The notes beneath the pieces were generated by a model that was given only the letters and a program-made list of their open reading frames with translations, was not told the origin of the DNA and ran no database searches. A stretch of DNA of 64,000 nucleotides, taken from contig CM075941.1 in the NCBI GenBank assembly GCA_038030265.1, forward strand, positions 9,920,001-9,984,000, written 5' to 3'. Below, piece after piece: positions 58,373 through 64,000 of the stretch. Source of the DNA: Corythucha ciliata. Its lineage: Eukaryota > Arthropoda > Insecta > Hemiptera > Tingidae. Position numbers and translations under genes: made by a program. Every line of letters begins with the position of its first letter. The first letter of the stretch is position 1.

Positions 58373-58720
58373 TAGACGGTTCAGTAAGGTAACCCTTAAC
58401 CGTAAAAATTCTGTTGATTCAGAGTGCTCTATCGGTTGAAGCACTCCCTCTCTTTGTTTTTAGCGGCATCTGCAGAAAACGCGCAAGGTCTGTCTTCCTC
58501 ACTGCTCCCAGTAACTTCGCACTTCTCATTATTTAGTCCTCGCCTGCTGAAGTTGTTTCAGTCGCTGTAGTCAGTGAAAGAGTTTTTTTTTTTTGTTTTG
58601 TTTTTTTTTTCGTGAAGTGATTTGAGTCGTGTTGAAACAAGAACTTGTGACTCCGAAATGGATGAAGATGTTAAAACTCTTTTGCAAGAGTGGAAGCTGA
58701 GCGACTACACGATTGAATGA
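58373..58720 (+). pseudogene. stranded first exon of a host-like gene inside the ACCG element
   Basis: A non-repetitive segment reads like a 5' UTR (including a T-rich tract at 58584-58609) followed by ATG 58658 and 20 codons, MDEDVKTLLQEWKLSDYTIE. The frame then meets TGA at 58718-58720 exactly where the 21-bp array begins. Short N-termini of the form M..(V/I)..LL..W.LS.Y are typical of SAM-like domains in insect proteins. Only one helix is present, so this is tentative. It may be a captured exon whose continuation was replaced by the array. Confidence 0.35.
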
Positions 58721-58863
58721 CGGTGAAACCGAGTTGAGCGACCATGTTACCGAGTTGAATGACGGTAAAACCGAGTTGAGCGGTCGTGTTACCGAGATGA
58801 ATGACGGTAAAACCGAGCGAAGTGACGGTAAAGCAGAATTCAATGACGGTGAATTGAAATGAC
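58713..58863 (+). repeat. 21-bp tandem array, block 3
   Basis: About seven units of the same family as block 2, in the same variant order as 57640-57770 (…GAGCGACCATGTTACCGAG…), beginning at GATTGAATGACGG. Confidence 0.85.
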
Positions 58864-59179
58864 GGTGGTGAATTTTCTACTTATTGTTTTGTACTATGTT
58901 TGAATATAATATTTCGTGTTTCTTCTTTCACGACTTCTTCGCATGTGAACTAAAATTTACGTTCATCCCATTTCCAATTTTAATCTTTTTTGACCAATAA
59001 CAGAATTTCAGAACACTCACTATCACGGTAACTCAAATTTTTTTTTAGGGTCTCAAACGGGCCACAAGAAAGGCTGAACCGAGCGTCGAGAGAAATCAGG
59101 ATTTGAAATGGAAATTTAATCTGCGGTTTACCTCTGACGCTCGGCTCAACCATTTTTTGCGGCTAATTTGGCCGTAAAG

Positions 59180-59946
59180 AATCAGTAAGGCTAACCGTGA
59201 AAAGTGAAAGCACGTACCGAGAAATTCGGTGACAAATTACCGTTTGTACCACAGTAGAAACGGTATATTCTACCGTATGCCGACGGTAGTATATACCGTT
59301 ATTTCACGGTTGACACCAGACTCAAGACGGTGTTTCTTAACCGAGTAGAGATACCTGTTTTACCGTTGAGTAACCGTTGATGCAACCGTCATGACAGTAG
59401 AATTTTACCGTTTTTTTTTCTGCTGATGCTACCATATAATATCCAAAATTCGGTTCGCCACTACTGTAAACACACTGTTGGACTAACCGCCTGACACGGC
59501 TGTGATTACCGAGTATACGGTCAGCTTTCACCGATGTTAGACAGTTCCTGTAACAGACAAGGGAGTTGTGGGTCGGAAGAATCTACCGTAAAGTAACGAT
59601 TAGAATTAACCGTCTAGTGACGGTTCATTCAACAGATGTGTCTCAACTGACTGGGATCATGTGTTTAACCGTAATTGTGGCTTGACCGTCAGACTCGGTT
59701 GCAAACATTTTACCGACAATATGCGCTAACCGAGTGCATTTAACCGTATCAAGCTTGTCGGTAGACTTTACCAACTCATGACGGTTGCAAACATTTTACC
59801 GACAACATGCGTTAACCGAGTCAAGACGTGCATTCAACCGTATCAAGCTTGTCGGTTGACATTACAGACTCGTGACGGTTGCAAACATTTTACCGAGATT
59901 TCTCGGTTAAAATTAACCGAGAAAGTGCCTCTTTTTTTCCCCAGTG
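59180..59946. repeat. ACCG/CGGT-rich right end with ~85-94-bp tandem unit
   Basis: ACCGT/ACGGT words recur every 10-25 bp on both strands. A longer unit starting GTTGCAAACATTTTACCGAC occurs at about 59699 and 59784, with a third start near 59877. It borders the right terminal repeat of the ACCG element. Confidence 0.75.
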
Positions 59947-59947
59947 T

Positions 59948-62736
59948 ATTCACACACGTCAGTGCCGTGAACGGGACGTGACCCCAATAGCGTACCGTGG
60001 CAGGGGCGAGGGAGGTGGACCGCCCCGGGCCCCCTATCAGGCGGGGCCCCCCGAGAAGCTTAACTGCGGAAAAATTAGGATGTTTAGGTTCATTCATGTA
60101 AAAAGGTTGGATTACGATTTGTTTTTTTTTTTTTTTTTTTTTTCATTACGAATTTAAATCTGTATCCGACCTGGAGAATATAACGTTACAAGTGATATCA
60201 GCAAAGAGTGTGGGCTGACCATTCGATTGAGCCCCCGAGAGTGCTATTCTGGTAGCTCAAATACATCTGAAATATGCGCCTCCTTGAGGGAAATTTACGG
60301 CTAAAATAAAGAAAATACACCGCCCCCACTCACAAGTTTCGTTAGGTCCTTAAACGCGCTAGTGTACTGATCCGCAATTTGCAACGCCCTAATATTCGTG
60401 GCTATAACTGCGAAAAAGCGCTGGTTCGTGGTCTCACGATGCAACTTCCGGACCGAAATTGATGAAAAATCGTCGATTCGACGACCATTCCACGGCTAAA
60501 ATGAAGACATCAATGCAAAAATGTTGCTTCTGGGCCAAGCCCGTGGCTACGATTAAGAATGAGAATACACGCTACTAATTCAAGGCTGTACAAGTAAACA
60601 AAAATCGCGGCAATTATTGCGAAAAACAACGCTAATTCGAGTTTAAATTGGACCAAAATGGCAAATTCACAACTCAAATGACGAAAAATCGCCTAATAAT
60701 AAAAAAAGAGAAAAGATAATGTGCTAATTCGCGGCAAAATTATCAGAAAACGCTATTTCACAGCTGAAATGAAGAAAAATCACTAATTCGCGGCTGAAAT
60801 TGAGAAAAAGAAAATCTGTATAGCTTCTGAAAGAATCGAGGCAGCTGTGAAACAGCGCTAATCCGTAGGAAAAAAAAATTGCTCATGCGGGGCTAAAACC
60901 CAAGAAAACAACGCGGCTGGAATTGACAAAAATATTAGTTAGAGCGGCCAACATTAAGAAAAACATTAATTTTCAACTCAAACTGAGAAAAAAGTGCTAA
61001 TTCGCTGCTAAAAATGAAAAAATGGCAAATCCGCAGCTGAAAATGAGGAAAACGCCAATTCGTGGCTAAAATGGAGAGGAAAATCGCCAATACAAACGAA
61101 AGAATCCCCACTGCACTGCTAAAATTGATTAAAAGCGCTAACCCGTGGCCAAATTGGTTAAAATCACTAAATCTTGAAAAATTGACAAAACGCCAATGCG
61201 TAGCTTCTGTTCGAGGCTAAAACTAAACAATAAACGCTAATCCATAGCAAAAATTAAAGGAAAAATGCCGACGTGGGACTGAAGTGTAAAAAAAAAACAG
61301 CTAATATTGAAAAATTCACTATATTTAGCATGTCATAAATAAATAACAAAATGGGTAAAAGTGTTATTCCCGGCTAAAAATTGAGGAAATCACCAATTCG
61401 TGGCTAAAATTAAGGTAATTTCACAGGTGAATTCACAGGTTAGAAACGCTTCAAAGCAGCTAAAATGGAGGAAAAAAACGGGAATTCGTGGCTAAAATTG
61501 AGGAAAATAATCGCGGATAAAGTGTGTTGGAATTTCTAATTATACCTTCTGACGACAGCTTTGTGGCTAAAATTGAGATAAACGGTAAATTCATGGCTAG
61601 AACTGAGATGAAGCCCTATTTTAAATGTAGCTAAAATTGGAAAAAATTACTAATGCAGTGCCAAAATGTAAAAGAACCCGCCAATTTACGGCTAATATCG
61701 AGAAAATCAGTAATTGTTCTAGCTAGAATATAGAGAAAGGTTAATTTTCAGCCTAAATTGAAACAAAAAGTGCTAATTCACTGTCAAAAATGGAAGAATT
61801 GCCGATTTGCAGTAAAAACATCGGAAAACGCCAATTCGTGGCTAAAATGAACAAAATTCGCTAATACACAAGCTAGAAATAGCTACTGCACTGCTAAAAT
61901 TACGAAAAAGTGCTAATTTACGGTTAAAATTGAGACAAATTTAAATTTGCGTGAAAAGTTGGAAATACGTTAATTCGCAGCTTCCTCGGGAGACTTTGAG
62001 GCTAAAATTGAGAAAAAGCGCTAACTTATGGCTATGAGTGAAAAACTCGCAAATTCGCGGCTAAAACTGAGATGAAATCGCTATTCCGCAGTGTATGGTT
62101 ACGGTGAACAAAAAATGCTAATTTGTGGTAAACATTTCGAGAATTTTACGGCTAATGTTGAGTTATTTTCAGCTCATACTGAGTAAACCGCTAGAAAAAA
62201 TCGCTAATTTGCAGCTAAAAGTGCGGAAAACGCCGACTCGAGGAAAGTTGAAGAAACATCGCTGATTCACGGGATACCAAATCTACTTTGCTGCTAAAGT
62301 TGGGGAAAAGCGCAAATTTATGTCTTTATGGTGGTGGTTGTGTGGGGGATTACCCCGCTAATCAGTTGCTAATTTGCGGCGAAAAGCGCTAATTTGCTGT
62401 TAAAGTTGACAAAAAGCACTCATTCGTGGCTAAAATGGAAAAATTCTCGGTTTAAACTTGGCATAAGCGCTGTTTAGCGGATGAGTTGTGGAAATAGCGG
62501 TAATTTGCTTACAATAGAATGGAAAAGGCCTTGGCTAAAATTAGGAAAAGGCCTTAGCGGTTACCAATAGATGTTTTTATGTATAGTTAGAGGCTTTTAG
62601 GGGCCTCTTGAAGATTTCCGCCCCGGGTCCCGATACGCATAGGTCCGTTAGTGCATGACCCTTCAATTTTCATTGAGAATAATATTTTATTTGCCGGACG
62701 GGGCACGTCCCGTTCACGGCACTGATGTGTGTGAAT
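59948..62736. mobile_element. small MITE (~110 bp) split by element A
   Basis: The halves 59948-59984 and 62662-62736 carry inverted ends sharing ATTCACACAC and CAGTGCCGTGAACGGGACGT. Element A is inserted in the middle. The MITE itself sits in the Ty3/gypsy element between its RNase H and integrase regions. Confidence 0.65.
59985..62653 (+). mobile_element. element A, complete copy (2.67 kb)
   Basis: Left end CAATAGCGTACCGTGG, right end the reverse complement of CACTAACGGACCTATG; other copies end in CACTGGCGGACC. Flanks CGTGACCC (59977-59984) and CATGACCC (62654-62661) match at 7 of 8 positions, as expected for an old 8-bp hAT target duplication. The interior from about 60290 consists of some 70 degenerate units around GCTAATTCGCGGCTAAAATT. 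No transposase. Confidence 0.7.
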
Positions 62737-62739
62737 CGA

Positions 62740-63232
62740 CCTTTAGACCTCACTATTTTACAAATTATCTGTCTTCTGATCACTTCAATTGATAACGCCC
62801 AAGCAACATCAAAAGATCGGGACCTAAAAGAAGTGATAAAACCACTTCGAATCGTATAAATCGGAATGGTTCACGAGTTTACCTAACAAAACGGATGTCT
62901 TTTTAAAGGAATACAAGTAGTCATTCCAGAATCACTACGTCAAGTCATTCTGCAGGAACTCCATGGGGCTCACACAGGGATCACAAAGATGAAGGAGTTG
63001 TCCAGACAATACTGCTGGTGGCCATCCCTAAATAAAGATATTGAAAAGTTCACATCCAGCTGCAAAACCGTGCCTTTTCAATAGTAATAATCCTTCAAAG
63101 GCTTCAAACCCTTGGTTGAGGACAAATGAACCTTGGGAAAGGATTCACATTGATCATGCTGGCCCATTTATGGGAAACTATTTCTTAGTTGTGGTCGATT
63201 CACATTCAAAGTGGACAGAAATAATAATATAA
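62740..63232 (+). pseudogene. Ty3/gypsy integrase fragment
   Basis: Same decayed H2C2 and integrase-core sequence as 41256-41750, including the same frameshift and the same stop near 63232, so the lesions predate the duplication. One residue differs (WLRTNEPWE here, WLRTSEPWE in copy 1). It is the downstream partner of the RNase H fragment at 54936-55446. Confidence 0.8.
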
Positions 63233-63422
63233 AAAAGATTAAGCTCTTCTTCGACAGTAAAAAAAAAAAAAAAAAAGTTGAGAAATATTTGCGCGATTCG
63301 GTTTACCCAAAGTCATCGTAAGTGACAACGGCTCCGGGTTTCAAATCATCCGAGTTCGAATCCTTCGTTCCAGTTAGGACACGTTATTAACAGGTACAAG
63401 GTTGTATTAGGAAAAAGTGTTA

Positions 63423-64000
63423 GGCCCTCCACACATGGTTCGTCTCGTTTTCTGCTCGAACTCGATGCGGAATCGAAGTGCTCGTCTTGCTCGAACTTTG
63501 TGATTTTCGCATCTGTGAAGTTAGGGTGTCTAGAAAAATAAACATGCTGAGGAGTAGCGTTAAATCCAACGATTCTGTTGAGAACAACTTTATTGGGTCA
63601 TATTATATTGTGCACAAGCTTTCCTTAAGCAGCCAGTACACGTACAATGTTATTGCGCAAACTAGTTTATTTTTTATTTTTAATTCGAATCCACCCAAGG
63701 AGCCCAATAGTCTAGAAGCTCACAGTATGAAAAATCCGGGTTATTAGATCCAGCACCTGCACAGGACGTTTTTCTGGTCTAGGAGATAACATTTCTGAGA
63801 TCGTCAGAAATTTTCCGTGGGACAGGCGCTCACGGCAGAGCTAGCTGTGGTCCTTTGGGTGGTTTGAAAACGACTGACGAGAAAAAAAATTCCGTTTCCC
63901 ACGACCAATACGTTACGAAAACAACAACGTCATCCAATTTCATGGTAGATAGCGCCATGAGCGAACTTTAAAAAATTTGAAATTTCGAGGCTTACTAAGC
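63423..64000. mobile_element. PIF/Harbinger-type element, left part
   Basis: Begins GGCCCTCCACACATGG after TTA and matches 41945-42522. It is truncated by the window edge. Confidence 0.75.

Larger units (their letters stand above)
55449..59946. mobile_element. 4.5-kb TIR element dense in ACCG/CGGT motifs
   Basis: Ends CACTGGGAAAAGGAG (left) and the reverse complement of CACTGGGGAAAAAAAGAGGC (right), flanked by TA at 55447-55448 and 59947-59948. ACCGT, ACGGT, ACCGAG and CTCGGT recur throughout the outer ~450 bp (left) and ~770 bp (right), and as 21-bp tandem arrays inside. No transposase was recognised. The superfamily is uncertain. Confidence 0.6.
60017..64000. repeat. 4-kb duplicated block, copy 2 (cut by the window end)
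   Basis: Same orientation and content as 38510-42522; the offset drifts from 21507 to 21478 through small indels. Here the block is embedded in its original-looking context: complete element A, complete MITE, and gypsy sequence on both sides. Confidence 0.9.

Noticed and set aside
59948..62736. Treating ACACACGT / ATGTGTGT beside CAGTGCC as an 8-bp hAT duplication
   Set aside because: The two words are inverted, not direct, repeats, so they belong to the terminal inverted repeat of the small MITE.

Overview
The window looks like repeat-dominated nuclear DNA from an arthropod, most likely an insect and perhaps a hemipteran. The evidence is the presence of I-like and Jockey-like non-LTR retrotransposons, a P-element (THAP9-type) transposase, mariner, hAT-type and PIF/Harbinger-type elements, GT-AG introns, long homopolymers and a 500-N scaffold gap. 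I cannot name the species. No bacterial operon, CRISPR array, tRNA or rRNA was recognised.

Layout. 1-14.5 kb: sparse host-like or degraded exons (a Myb/SANT-like exon at 2259-2420, an unrecognised three-exon gene at 8686-9279), several fold-back MITEs, and a decayed P-element-type transposase (exons 11544-11745 and 12904-14339, tail to about 14530, possible upstream exons at 4460-5019) whose main intron holds two related Harbinger-type MITEs. 15.0-17.7 kb: a long array of degenerate ~30-bp motifs containing TTAGC/GCTAA, related to 'element A' below. 18.7-28.0 kb: an I-like retrotransposon with its gag inverted relative to its ORF2, and with ORF2 split by a 3.86-kb hAT-type element bounded by a perfect 8-bp target duplication. 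28.0-30.8 kb: a Jockey-like copy on the minus strand keeping only its gag and RT ends, with motif arrays between. 31.1-37.0 kb: a 5.9-kb segment bounded by inverted repeats starting TAGTGATGCACG and enclosing a MULE transposase with a SWIM finger. 38.5-42.5 kb and 60.0-64.0 kb: two near-identical copies of a 4-kb block (element A, a Ty3/gypsy integrase fragment, and the start of a Harbinger-type element). 45.0-51.7 kb: a Jockey element whose RT is cut by a mariner-like element, beyond which the same RT is repeated in inverted orientation, giving a palindrome with ~1.9-kb arms. 52.5-54.4 kb: element A on the minus strand, running into the gap. 54.9-64 kb: a gypsy element split by a MITE holding element A, and by a 4.5-kb TIR element full of ACCG/CGGT motifs, including 21-bp tandem arrays.

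Nothing here works as an operon. The relationship between parts is nesting, which gives relative ages: for example gypsy, then the small MITE, then element A inside the MITE; and I-like element, then hAT-type element. The most unusual theme is a set of different TIR-bounded elements (element A, the 4.5-kb ACCG element, the 5.9-kb MULE element) whose interiors or ends are packed with one short, irregularly spaced motif. Element A is not an ordinary satellite, because the order of its degenerate repeats is the same in separate copies.
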